A program made the position numbers and the translations under genes. 64,000 bases of DNA from Symbiodinium natans. Taxonomy: Eukaryota; Sar; Dinophyceae; Suessiales; Symbiodiniaceae. Positions 32,588 through 44,359 of the stretch are shown piece by piece (position 1 is the first letter of the stretch; each line of letters opens with the position of its first letter). The notes beneath the pieces are model-generated. The model did no database searches and was not told the DNA's origin. It was given only the letters and a program-made list of their open reading frames with translations. Location: NCBI GenBank assembly GCA_905221605.1, contig CAJNDS010000153.1, positions 1-64,000 on the forward strand, read 5' to 3'.

Positions 32588-32672
32588 TGGGTTTAGAGTT
32601 TTGGGTTTAGGGTTCAGGGTTTAGGGTTAGGGTTTAGGGTGGGTTTAGGGGGTTTAGGGGGTTTAGGGGGGG
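32588..32672. repeat. Telomere-like array, TTTAGGG orientation
   Basis: Degenerate TTTAGGG units grading into TTTAGGGGG. Confidence 0.85.
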
Positions 32673-32735
32673 CTGATGGTTCTTTTTTCGTATTTTTTCT
32701 GTTTTTTTTTTCGTGTTTTTTATGGTTTCAGGTGA

Positions 32736-32994
32736 ACCCTAAACCCTAAACCCTAAACCCTAAAAACCCTAAAAACCCTAAAAACCCTAAAAACCCTAAA
32801 AACCCTAAAAACCCTAAAAACCCTAAAAACCCTAAAAACCTAAAAACCCTAAAAACCCTAAAAACCCTAAAAACCCTAAAAACCCTAAAAACCCTAAAAA
32901 CCCTAAAAACCCTAAAAACCCTAAACCCTAACCCTAAACCCTAAACCCTAAACCCTAAACCCAAACCCTAAACCCTAAACCCTAAACCCAAGAC
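32736..32994. repeat. Telomere-like array with 9-mer CCCTAAAAA core
   Basis: Starts and ends with CCCTAAA 7-mers; the middle (32760-32925) is about 18 copies of CCCTAAAAA. Confidence 0.95.
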
Positions 32995-33045
32995 CATGAA
33001 AATACGAAAAAAAAACCAGAAAAAATACGAAAAAAAAACCTGGAC

Positions 33046-33155
33046 CCTTTAGGGGGTTTAGGGGGTTTAGGGGGTTTAGGGGGTTTAGGGGGTTTAGGGG
33101 GTTTAGGGGGTTTAGGGGGTTTAGGGGGTTTAGGGGGTTTGGGGTTTAGGGTTTC
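33046..33155. repeat. Telomere-like array, 9-mer TTTAGGGGG
   Basis: About 11 TTTAGGGGG units, ending in TTTGGGGTTTAGGG. The Pro/Lys repeat ORF on the minus strand is a shadow. Confidence 0.95.
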
Positions 33156-33960
33156 TTTGCAGTTCCTTGTGTCAAGTCCAGTGTAAGCAGCAGATTCAGA
33201 GTGACCCTGGGGCACTTTTTTGGGGGGACCTTATCCTGCAGTGTTCGGCTGTTGGGGTTCAGGGGAGTTGCAGGAACTTGTGGTTCTAGAACGAACGAGG
33301 CTTCGGAGCTTTAGGTTCGAGTGGGTTTGCTTTATCCGCCGTACGTCCGGAGGCCGTCACCAGGCAAGGTTATCTGCGAGATTTCCAGCGCTCGGAAAGC
33401 TGCACTTTAGGCTTAGGGCCTCCTACCCCCGATTCAGAGTTCAGACCGTTCAGACAGGCAGTCGCAGAATGCAGACTATGTGCCGGTGGACAATGACGAG
33501 CTTGTGGATTTTCAGCTGAAGACGGCCTCTGACCCCTTGAATTCTAAACCCTGCCTTCCGTAGCGTAGTCATGTCTGGGCAATGACGACTCGCCATCGAC
33601 ACACCATCAGAGAACATGGTCTGTCATGTCTGCTTTGAAGCATAGAAGTGGTCCATCTTCTGGCTGGTATGTTTGAGCTGCTTCTTGGGATTTCTTGAGA
33701 CTCGGGAATCCAGAACGTCGAGGGTCTGCTGCGCTGGGAGATCAATAGCACCGCAGGCGTCATACCGCAGGGAAGCTAGCGGATCCGGAAGTCAGCCTTG
33801 AAATATTATAGTTCAAATGAACAACTTTCGAATCCGATAGTTCGCAAAAAAGCTATTTTGGCTTATAACAGTTCATTTTGCGGGATGGAGGGAGGTTGCG
33901 GGGGGGGGGGGGGATCATTGACAAAGTCACAACTCGGCTCCCCATGCCTCCCTCCCAAAG
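33156..33960. other. Intronic stretch, no exon supported
   Basis: Contains a poly-G run (33900-33914) and short ORFs without convincing splice context. Confidence 0.35.
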
Positions 33961-34072
33961 GGCCCCTCAAGTGCTGCAAGGAGATGTTCCGCGCGCACTT
34001 GTCTGCCCGCTCGCTGGAGAGTGTCTTGGCTGTTGCGCGCCAAAGCCTGGCGCAGGAGGAGGGTGCAGGACG
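33961..34072 (+). CDS. Exon of chorein-like gene or start of coiled-coil part
   Basis: Acceptor CTCCCAAAG, two bases, then PLKCCKEMFRAHLSARSLES and VLAVARQSLAQEE, donor before GTGCAG. Strongly helical and charged. UHRF1BP1/BLTP3-type proteins end in a coiled coil, which would fit this exon and those at 37-49 kb, but continuity is not shown. Confidence 0.5.
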
Positions 34073-37027
34073 CAACGCAAGTTGAGCGGTTGGTATGGAT
34101 CTTTCTCTTCATGGAGACGTTGGCAAAAAGACCATAAGACCCACTTCCAGTCAACTCAGAGCACATGCTTTGTGCAACATGTATGTATACGATCCTTTAA
34201 AGGCACTCCGCGTAGCGCAAGTACTGACGACGTGAAATATTTTTTGCCCAGTCCCAGAAGTTGTGATGCACCTTAGTTCCCTGTAGGTGCCAAGCACCCT
34301 CCACCCTCGGACCCTAAACCAAATCAGCAATCATACCCTAGTCTCTCCAGACGCTGGACGCTTAGCCCTGAGCATCAAGGGAAGGGCAAAACCTCTGGGT
34401 CCAAGCCGCCCGCAGGACAAAGAATAGATTCGGCGATGATCACACTGAGTTCCCAGTCACCCACGTCTCCAAGCGCCATGCTTGACTCATTGTGTTATTG
34501 TAGGGTTCTTTGTGTAAGGTTCTTACGTTCAAGCCGAAGATGTCCGAAGAATTTCCGACGAATCTGACAAGTTTATGGTCGCTCTTACAGCATTGATCGT
34601 AGAACTCGTTCATGCATAAGTGCCTTGCTTTAGCCTGCACTGCCAGCATGTCGTGGTTGAAGGTTTGAGGATCTGGACTTGGGGTTCAGGGTGTCAGAGC
34701 TTAGCATGTCGGGTGCCAGGAAAAACTTAAAATTGGATGCGTGGCAGCCAATGTTTAGATTGCTTCCGAGCGGTTGTGCGGAGGATTTCGGCGAATGTGT
34801 TCAGTCGTCTGGTCGTGCAAGCGGGTTCATTGTATGCAGCAAGGGCTGATATGCCTGGATCCTTGCTCGGTCCGGCCATAGCAGTGAGAGACTGTTGAAG
34901 TAGGCAAACATCGCAAAAAAGCTGAAAGCCCTTTCTTGAACTGTTTAAAGTCAAGGAAAAAAGACGAGCCGTCGAGGATGGTTGTCAGGCGACCTGGACA
35001 AGTCTTGTTACTGTAGCACGTTCGGCACTGTCTCTCAAGTCAGAGATTTTTTTTTGAATGTTAATACCTTGAGATCGTCCGAAACTCTCTTCACGTCTTT
35101 GCCAGCGGTGTAGTCGACCTACAACACCGCACGTGAGAAGCAAGCATGGTTCACCAAGCTCCAGGGCACTTTGCGCAGGAACACAGACTACAGCTTCGTT
35201 TTGCTTCGTTTTTTGTCAGCTGCTACCCAGGAAGGTACTGGAAATTGCAGTGACATGTAAGAAGCACACGTGCATGTGCTGGTCCTTCCTATACCCTCAT
35301 GCCTGCAACCATCTATGCCTGAAGTCCCGCACTCCCAATACGTCCTTGCTTATCTCAAGATGCTGAACCTTCACGGGAGGTCTCAAGCATTCCTTCAAGG
35401 ATGCGCACAAGGGAAGCTCAAGCAAATCGGGAGGCTGCGTGGATCCCGGGTGCAATGGCACGAGGGTTCCGGGTGGGGACTCGGGATGACTCACCCAGAT
35501 CCCGTTGCCGACAAAGCCTGAGCCTGAAGTCCCTAACCTTGGTAGCGGAAGCGCAAAGTCCTACACGCCACTCCCCGGTGCTTTGGTTGCGTTCCGTGGT
35601 TGTTAGGCCTGCTTGGTGATAGGGTGTGGAGGGTGCAGTTGGCTTCGCGGTATTGCCGAGTTCTGCATAGGGAGGGTGACAGACTGAAACCCCGCAGAGG
35701 TATCCCGCTAGAGCAAGCACATCGAATCAACACTCCCAGCGGTTTCTTTGATCAAAATTAGCTCATAAGATATGCGAACGCGCAGCGCTGGCGTATATGC
35801 GGGCTTGCATATTGGCTCGAACAAAACACTTCACCAACACGCGAAACTTCTTGATGATGGACGACAGGCTTGACGAAGACCAGAGCATGTCAGCACTGCA
35901 GCTTCATTCCCATTGCTGAACATGATTCCAAACTGCTCGCCTTCTCGAAATTGATTGTTGGCGGAGGTTGACAGGTTGGAAAGGCGCAGACTCGCAAAGC
36001 TGGTCGACAACCGCCGCCGGAAGTGATGGGAGTCGACTTTTCATGAACCCCACCTGCTGGCGCACGTATCAGGCATACTGTTTTTGGTACCTGGGTTCAG
36101 CATTCCCAAACCAACCTGTAGGGTGTTGGGCCCACCTGGCTGAAACTCAAAAGCGCAGGGAATCTCTCGCTTCAGGGCACCTGTTGCATTGATGCAGTCC
36201 CGTTGCAGGTCGGTTTTTGGTTCAGGTTTTGCTACTACCCAAGGAAGGAAGCTCTCGTATTCATGATGCATCAAGTGCCAATTTGGAATTTGCATGTACA
36301 CTCAAGTCAAAGAGCCCATAAACACCACGGAGCTTGCGTTAATCGCTCTAGCCGACTCCGCCTGTGGAGGGTCTGGACGACAGAGCTCCTCTCGGGATGA
36401 AGCCCCTTGCCACAAGAATGCCCAGAGAGGGTCTCATTGCATGTTGCCTCCTTGCTGGGATAGCAATCCTGAACCTCAAGGGTTGCTGTGCATGGTATGC
36501 ATCATCAAGGAAGGGCTTGGGTGGGGGGGAAGGGGGGGGGTCGGGGTGTGTGAGGAGCGTGTTTGTCGTCAGGGGGGTGAGGGAAAGGGGGGGCAGGTGA
36601 GTCCGTAATGCGGACCTCGATCAGGTTCGGGAACTTCAAGTGCCAGTGGTGCTTTGTACTTGCTACAGATCAGAAAAGGTGTTACATGTTGCAGATCCAG
36701 ATCCGATATGCACCTTGTACCTATTCTTGCTCTCTTCTTAACCTCCCCACCCAAATGTAACCCTATTTTGCAACTCAGTTGAGTAGAGCCTCTGAACTGG
36801 CAGTTCAAGAGACTATATACAATGCACCGATCCACTTCTTTTAATGCCGTTCCCAACTATGCTTGCAATTAAGTTCCGTTACCTTCTGCCAATTGTAACC
36901 TTCTGCCAATTGTAGGTGCTACTAATCTCAAAGCAACCACGGATCCCATCATTTAAGGTAAATGTCTGAGCTTGGCGCAACCATGGAGGAAGTCAAGATT
37001 TAACATCGAAGACTCAAAAGTCCACAG
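34073..37027. other. Long stretch without firm exons
   Basis: Weak candidates only: REAQANREAAW near 35410 and a hydrophobic frame LIACCLLAGIAILNLKG near 36430-36480. G-rich runs at 36525-36545. No telomere-like arrays and no tandem repeats were seen. Confidence 0.35.
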
Positions 37028-37072
37028 GCCCGCCTGGTGGAGGCAGCATCGCAACTGGCCTCTCTGCAGGAG
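37028..37072 (+). CDS. Coiled-coil-like exon
   Basis: Acceptor AAAGTCCACAG, then ARLVEAASQLASLQE (45 nt, phase 0), donor GAG before GTGTGG. Heptad-like hydrophobic spacing. Membership in the chorein-like gene or another gene is open. Confidence 0.45.
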
Positions 37073-37331
37073 GTGTGGGCAGACTTTTCGGGCTTGCAGG
37101 GTTTTTGCTCCAAGTCTTCTGGTTCACATATCGCTACGGTTCCTGTGCACCCGAAGGCCGTTCGGCGGCTACAGTGCCAGCGCGAGGAGGCGAGCTACTG
37201 AGTTACCGTCGACAAGGCTTTTGAAAACCCCGCCTGCAGGGCAATCCCTTCATAAGTTCAGCATGTTGGTTCCGAGTCAATCAGCGCTCCAAAGCGCATC
37301 CTTTAGGCAGCTTCTGTTAAGATCGGCTGAG

Positions 37332-37373
37332 GCAGCGCTGCGCAAGGAAGCACTGCAGCGTGCAGCCGAGGAG
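37332..37373 (+). CDS. Coiled-coil-like exon
   Basis: 42 nt in phase 0, AALRKEALQRAAEE, with acceptor ATCGGCTGAG and GC donor (GAG before GCTGTG). An earlier acceptor (CCTTTAG, 37307) would add about eight residues. The 6.2 kb satellite starts about 50 bp later, inside the following intron. Confidence 0.45.
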
Positions 37374-37420
37374 GCTGTGCATTCACACACCGTTTTGCAT
37401 TCGAAAGCTTGAAGCCTTCC

Positions 37421-40400
37421 TTTAGGCAAGTGCGGGCTGCTAGCCCGCACGCCTTCCAAACCCTTCCAATGCCCAAACGCTTTCATTAGGCAAGTGCGGG
37501 CTGCTAGCCCGCACGCCTTCCAAACCCTTCCAATGCCCAAACGCTTTCGTTAGGCAAGTGCGGGCTGCTAGCCCGCACGCCTTCCAAACCCTTCCAATGC
37601 CCAAACGCTTTCGTTAGGCAAGTGCAGCTCTAGCCCGCACGCCTTCCAAACCCTTCCAATGCCCAAACGCTTTCATTAGGCAAGTGCGGGCTGCTAGCCC
37701 GCACGCCTTCCAAACCCTTCCAATGCCCAAACGCTTTCATTAGGCAAGTGCGGGCTGCTAGCCCGCACGCCTTCCAAACCCTTCCAATGCCCAAACGCTT
37801 TCATTAGGCAAGTGCGGGCTGCTAGCCCGCACGCCTTCCAAACCCTTCCAATGCCCAAACGCTTAGGCAGTGCGGGCTGCTAGCCCACACGCCTTCCAAA
37901 CCCTTCCATGCCCAAACGCTTTCATTAGGCAAGTGCGGGCTGCTAGCCCGCACGCCTTCCAAACCCTTCCAATGCCCAAACGCTTTCGTTAGGCAAGTGC
38001 GGGCTGCTAGCCCGCACGCCTTCCAAACCCTTCCAATGCCCAAACGCTTTCGTTAGGCAAGTGCAGCTCTAGCCCGCACGCCTTCCAAACCCTTCCAATG
38101 CCCAAACGCTTTCATTAGGCAAGTGCGGGCTGCTAGCCCGCACGCCTTCAAAACCCTTCCAATGCCCAAACGCTTTCATTAGGCAAGTGCGGGCTGCTAG
38201 CCCGCACGCCTTCCAAACCCTTCCAATGCCCAAACACTTTCATTAGGCAAGTGCGGGCTGCTAGCCCGCACGCCTTCCAAACCCTTCCAATGCCCAAACG
38301 CTTTCATTAGGCAAGTGCGGGCTGCTAGCCCGCACGCCTTCCAAACCCTTCCAATGCCCAAACGCTTTCATTAGGCAAGTGCGGGCTGCTAGCCCGCTAG
38401 CCCGCACGCCTTCCAAACCCTTCCAATGCCCAAACGCTTTCATTAGGCAAGTGCGGGCTGCTAGCCCGCACGCCTTCCAAACCCTTCCAATGCCCAAACG
38501 CTTTCAACACACAGGCCCTTAGGCAAGTGCGGGCTGCTAGCCCGCACGCCTTCCAAACCCTTCCAATGCCCAAACGCTTTCATTAGGCAAGTGCGGGCTG
38601 CTAGCCCGCACGCCTTCCAAACCCTTCCAATGCTAGCCCGCACGCCTTCCAAACCCTTCCAATGCCCAAACGCTTTCAACACACAGGCCCTTAGGCAAGT
38701 GCGGGCTGCTAGCCTGCTAGCCCGCACGCCTTCCAAACCCTTCCAATGCCCAAACGCTTTCAACACACAGGCCCTTAGGCAAGTGCGGGCTGCTAGCGCG
38801 CACGCCTTCCAAACCCTTCCAATGCCCAAACGCTTTCAACACACAGGCCCTTAGGCAAGTGCGGGCTGCTAGCCCGCACGCCTTCCAAACCCTTCCAATG
38901 CCCAAACGCTTTCATTAGGCAAGTGCGGGCTGCTAGCCCGCACGCCTTCCAAACCCTTCCAATGCCTAAACGCTTTCAACACACAGGCCCTTAGGCAAGT
39001 GCGGGCTGCTAGCGCGCACGCCTTCCAAACCCTTCCAATGCCCAAACGCTTTCAACACACAGGAAGCTTAGGCAAGTGCGGGCTGCTAGCCCGCACGCCT
39101 TCCAAACCCTTCCAATGCCCAAACGCTTTCAACACACAGGCCCTTAGGCAAGTGCAGGCTGCTAGCCCGCACGCCTTCCAAACCCTTCCAATGCCCAAAC
39201 GCTTTCAACACACAGGCCCTTAGGCACGTGCGGGCTGCTAGCCCGCACGCCTTCCAAACCCTTCCAATCCCCAACCGCTTTCAACACACAAGCCCTCGCA
39301 AGTGCGGGCTGCTAGCCCGCACGCCTTCCAAACCCTTCCAATGCCCGAACGCTTTCAACACACAAGCCCTTAAGCAAGTGCGGGCTGCTAGCCCGCACGC
39401 CTTCCAAACCCTTCCAATTCCAATGCCCAAACGCTTTCAACACACAGGAAGCTTAGGCAAGTGCGGGCTGCTAGCCCGCACGCCTTCCAAACCCTTCCAA
39501 TGCCCAAACGCTTTCAACACACAGGCCCTTAGGCAAGTGCAGGCTGCTAGCCCGCACGCCTTCCAAACCCTTCCAATGCCCAAACGCTTTCAACACACAG
39601 GCCCTTAGGCACGTGCGGGCTGCTAGCCCGCACGCCTTCCAAACCCTTCCAATCCCCAACCGCTTTCAACACACAAGCCCTCGCAAGTGCGGGCTGCTAG
39701 CCCGCACGCCTTCCAAACCCTTCCAATGCCCGAACGCTTTCAACACACAAGCCCTTAAGCAAGTGCGGGCTGCTAGCCCGCACGCCTTCCAAACCCTTCC
39801 AATGCCCAAACGCTTTCAACACACAGGCCCTTAGGCAAGTGCGGGCTGCTAGCGCGCACGCCTTCCAAACCCTTCCAATGCCCAAACGCTTTCAACACAC
39901 AGGCCCTTAGGCAAGTGCGGGCTGCTAGCCCGCACGCCTTCCAAACCCTTCCAATGCCCAAACGCTTTCAACACACAGGCCCTTAGGCAAGTGCGGGCTG
40001 CTAGCCCGCACGCCTTCCAAACCCTTCCAATGCCCAAACGCTTTCAACACACAGGCCCTTAGACAAGTGCGGGCTGCTAGCCCGCACGCCTTCCAAACCC
40101 TTCCAATGCCCAAACGCTTTCATTAGGCAAGTGCGGGCTGCTAGCCCGCACGCCTTCCAAACCCTTCCAATGCCCAAACGCTTTCAACACGCAGGCCCTT
40201 AGGCAAGTGCGGACTGCTAGCCCGCACGCATTCCAAACTCTTCCAATGCCCAGACTGCCTAAACGCTTTCAACACACAGGCCCTTAGGCAAGTGCGGGCT
40301 GCTAGCCCGCACGCCTTCCAAACCCTTCCAATGCCCAAACGCTTTCAACACGCAGGCCCTTAGGCAAGTGCGGGCTGCTAGCTCGCACGCCTTCCAAACT

Positions 40401-43400
40401 CTTCCAATGCCTAAACGCTTTCAACACACAAGCCCTTAGGCAAGTGCGGGCTGCTAGCCCGCACGCCTTCCAAAACCTTCCAATGCCCACACGCTTTCAA
40501 CACACAAGCCCTTAGGCAAGTGCGGGCTGCTAGCCCACACGCCTTCCAAACCCGTCCAATGCCCAAACGCTTTCAACACACAGGCCCTTAGGCAAGTGCG
40601 GGCTGCTAGCCCGCACGCCTTCCAAACCCTTCCAATGCCCAAACACTTTCAACACACAGGCCCTTAGGCAAGTGCGGGCTGCTAGCCCGCGCGCCTTCCA
40701 AACCCTTCCAATGCCCGAACGCTTTCAACACACAGGCCCTTAGGCAAGTGCGGACTGCTAGCCCGCACGCCTTCCAAACCCTTCCAATGCCCAAACGCTT
40801 TCAACACACAGGCCCTTAGGCAAGCGCGGGCTGCTAGCCCGCACGCTTTCCAAACCCTTCCAAAGTCTGACGTCCAAACGCTTTCAACACACAGGCCCTT
40901 AGGCAAGTGCGGGCTGCTAGCCCGCACGCCTTCCAAACCCTTCCAATCCCCAACCGCTTTCAACACACAAGCCCTTAGGCAAGTGCGGGCTGCTAGCCCG
41001 CACGCCTTCCAAACCCTTCCAATGCCCAACCGCTTTCAACACACAGGCCCTTAGGCAAGTGCGGGCTGCTAGCCCGCACGCCTTCCAAACCCTTCCAATG
41101 CCCAACCGCTTTCAACACACAAGCCCTTAGGCAAGTGCGGGCTGCTAGCCCGCGCGCCTTCCAAACCCTTCCAATGCCCGAAAGCTTCAACACACAAGCC
41201 CTTAGGCAAGTGCGGGCTGCTAGCCCGCACGCCTTCCAAACCCTTCCAATGGCCGAACGCTTCAACACACAAGCCCTTAGGCAAGCGCGGGCTGCTGGCC
41301 CGCACCTTCCAATGCCCGAACGCTTTCAACACACAGGCCCTTACGTCCAAATGCTTTCGACGCACACGCGCTGAGGCAAGTGCGGGCTGCTAGCCCGCAC
41401 GCCTTCCAAACCCTTCCAACGTCTGACGTCCAAACGCTTTCAACACACAAGCCCTTAGGCAAGTGCGGGCTGCTAGCCCGCACGCCTTCCAAACCCTTCC
41501 AATGCCCGAACGCTTCAACACACAAGCCCTTAATTAGGCAAGTGCGGGCTGCTAGCCCGCACGCCTTCCAAACCATTCCAATGCCCGAACGCTTCAACAC
41601 ACACGCCCTTTGGCAAGTGCGGGCTGCTAGCCCGCACGCCTTCCAAACCCTTCCAATGCCCAAACGCTTTCAACACACCAGCCCTTAGGCAAGTGCGGGC
41701 TGCTAGCCCGCACGCCTTCTAGATTTTAAGCAAGTGCGGGCTAGACCGCACGCCTTCCAAACGCTTTCAACACACAAGCGCTGAGGCAAGTGCGGGCTGC
41801 TAGCCCGCACGCCTTCCAAACCCTTCCAACGTCCAAACGCTTTCAACACACAAGCCCTTAGGCAAGTGATGGCAATTTCGGGTTGCTAACCCACACGCCC
41901 TCCACACCCTCCAACGTCCAAACGCTTTCAACACACAAGCGCTGAGGCAAGTGCGGGCTGCTAGCCCGCATGCCTTCCAAACCCTTCCAACATCCAAACG
42001 CTTTCAACACACAAGCGCTGAGGCAAGTGCGGGCTGCTAGCCCGCACGCCTTCCAACCCTTCCAAAGTCTGACGTCCAAACGCTTTCAACACACAAGCGC
42101 TGAGGCAAGTGCGGCCTGCTAGCCCGCACGCCTTCCAAACCCTTCCAACGTCTGACGTCCAAACGCTTTCAACACACAGGCGCTGAGGCAAGTGCGGGCT
42201 GCTAGCCCGCACGCCTTCCAAACCCTTCCAACGTCTGACGTTCAAACGCTTTCAACACACAAGCGCTGAGGCAAGTGCTAGCCCGCACGCCTTCCAAACC
42301 CTTCCAACGTCCAAACGCTTGCAACACACAAGCGCTGAGGCAAGTACGGGCTGCTAGCCCGCACGCCTTCCAAACCCTTCCAACGTCCAAACGCTTTCAA
42401 CACACAAGCGCTGAGGCAAGTGCGGGCTGCTAGCCCCCACGCCTTCCAAACCCTTCCAACGTCCAAATGCTTTCGACGCACACGCGCTGAGGCAAGTGCG
42501 GGCTGCTAGCCCGCACGCCTTCCAAACCCTTCCAACGTCTGACGTACAAACGCTTTCAACACACAAGCGCTGAGGCAAGTGCGGCTGCTAGCCCACACGC
42601 CTTCCAGGCCAAACGCGGGCTGACGCCTGCTAGCCCGCAAACCCTTCCAACGCCAACGCTTTCAACACACAAGCGCTGAGGCAAGTGCGGGCTGCTAGCC
42701 CGCACGCCTTCCAAATCCTTCCAATGCGCAGACGCTTTCAACACACAAGCGCTGAGGCAAGTGCAGGCTGCTAGCCCGCACGCCTTTCAAACCCTTCCAA
42801 CGTCCAAACGCTTTCAACACACAAGCGCTGAGGCAAGTGCGGGCTGCTAGCCCCCACGCCTTCCAAACCCTTCCAACGTCCAAATGCTTTCGACGCACAC
42901 GCGCTGAGGCAAGTGCGGGCTGCTAGCCCGCACGCCTTCCAAACCCTTCCAACGTTTGACGTCCAAACGCTTTCAACACACAAGCGCTGAGGCAAGTGCA
43001 GGCTGCTAGCCCACACGCCTTCCAGACCCTTCCAACGTCCAAACGCTTTCAACACACAAGGGCTGAAGCAAGTGCGGGCTGCTAGCCCGCATGCCTTCCA
43101 AACCCTTCCAACGTCCAAACGCTTTCAACACACAAGCGCTGAGGCAAGTGCGGGCTGCTAGCCCGCACGCCTTCCAAATCCTTCCAATGCGCAGACGCTT
43201 TCAACACACAAGCGCTGAGGCAAGTGCAGGCTGCTAGCCCGCACGCCTTTCAAACCCTTCCAACGTCCAAACGCTTTCAACACACAAGCGCTGAGGCAAG
43301 TGCGGGCTGCTAGCCCCCACGCCTTCCAAACCCTTCCAACGTCCAAATGCTTTTGATGCACACGCGCTGAGGCAAGTGCGGGCTGCTAGCCCGCACGCCT

Positions 43401-43680
43401 TCCAAACCCTTCCAACGTCTGACGTCCAAACGCTTTCAACACACAAGCGCTGAGGCAAGTGCGGGCTGCTAGCCCGCACGCCTTCCAAACCCTTCCAACG
43501 CCGAAACACGTTCAACACATAAGCGCTGAGGCAAGTGCGGGCTGCTAGCCCGCACGCCTTCCAAACCCTGCCACGCCCAGACGCTTTCAACCCACAAGCG
43601 CTGAGGCAAGTGCAGGCTGCTAGCCCGCACGCCTTCAAGACCCTTCCAACGTCCAAACGCTTACAACACACAAGCCCCGC
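37421..43680. repeat. Satellite array, 64- to 76-bp units, each with a conserved hairpin
   Basis: Roughly 80 head-to-tail units. Nearly all contain GTGCGGGCT-GCT-AGCCCGCAC, a 9-bp stem with a 3-nt loop, then GCCTTCCAAACCCTTCCAA. There are three zones. 37428 to about 38510 has 64-bp units ending TTTCATTAGGCA. About 38511-41700 has 76-bp units ending TTTCAACACACAGGCCCTTAGGCA. 41760-43680 has AACGTCCAAACG and CAAGCGCTGAGG variants, some with a TCTGACG insertion. Many ORFs on both strands are repeat shadows. It probably lies in the intron between the exons at 37332 and 43853. Confidence 0.95.
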
Positions 43681-43720
43681 AGCCCATGAACAAAGGGCGG
43701 GTTGGTAGACTGCACGTCCC

Positions 43721-43837
43721 TAAACCCTAAACCCTAAACCCTAAACCCTAAACCCTAAACCCTAAACCCTAAACCCTAAACCCTAAACCCTAAACCCTAA
43801 ACCCTAAACCCCAAACCCTAAACCCTAAACCCTAAAC
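43721..43837. repeat. Telomere-like array, CCCTAAA orientation
   Basis: About 16 units, starting about 40 bp after the satellite and ending about 15 bp before the exon at 43853. Confidence 0.95.
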
Positions 43838-43852
43838 CTGGGGCCCGGCCAG

Positions 43853-43891
43853 GAGCTGCAGCGCATGGAGGCGGACGTTTCTGCCACGGAG
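43853..43891 (+). CDS. Coiled-coil-like exon
   Basis: Acceptor CCCGGCCAG, then ELQRMEADVSATE (39 nt, phase 0), GC donor (GAG before GCGCTC). Confidence 0.45.
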
Positions 43892-43964
43892 GCGCTCCGC
43901 TTGCCGTGCACACTTCAAGCACTGTCGCATCACAAGCCATAAAAACTTAAACTGGCAGGTGCTG

Positions 43965-44059
43965 TGGGGGGGGGGGGACGAGCACACATGTATGTGTATA
44001 TGTTTATGTATATGTATCTGTATCTGTATATGTATATGTATATGTATATGTACATGTAT

Positions 44060-44098
<39 letters not shown>
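43965..44098. repeat. Poly-G, (TATG)n and (TA)n simple repeats
   Basis: A G run at 43965-43977, then TATGTATATG-type repeats and a TA run to 44097. Confidence 0.9.
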
Positions 44099-44099
<1 letters not shown>

Positions 44100-44359
44100 G
44101 AGGTAAGCCCCTCTTCCCCCATGACCTACCTGGTCCTTGTTTCATGTGTGAATACCACGTATCTTGCTTATTTTCGCTATGATCCACGTTGATACATTTC
44201 AGGTTACATGTACATGTGATATCTATGTGTGCAAATGTATGGTCATATCTTTATGGATATATCATATACAATTCATGTTTGCTACTCGTTTTGTCGTTGC
44301 CATCGTGTTTTTGATGGAGTCATCTTGGCTATGAACGCTGACGAGTTGTCTTCCGGATG

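Noticed and set aside
32982-33215. Pro/Lys repeat protein on the minus strand
   Set aside because: Translation of the TTTAGGGGG 9-mer array.
37421-43680. Dozens of minus- and plus-strand ORFs of 60-145 codons (MGIGRVWKACGLAART type)
   Set aside because: They are repeats of the satellite unit read in different frames, cut by the stop inside CTAGCAG. No start context, splice signal or coding pattern independent of the repeat.
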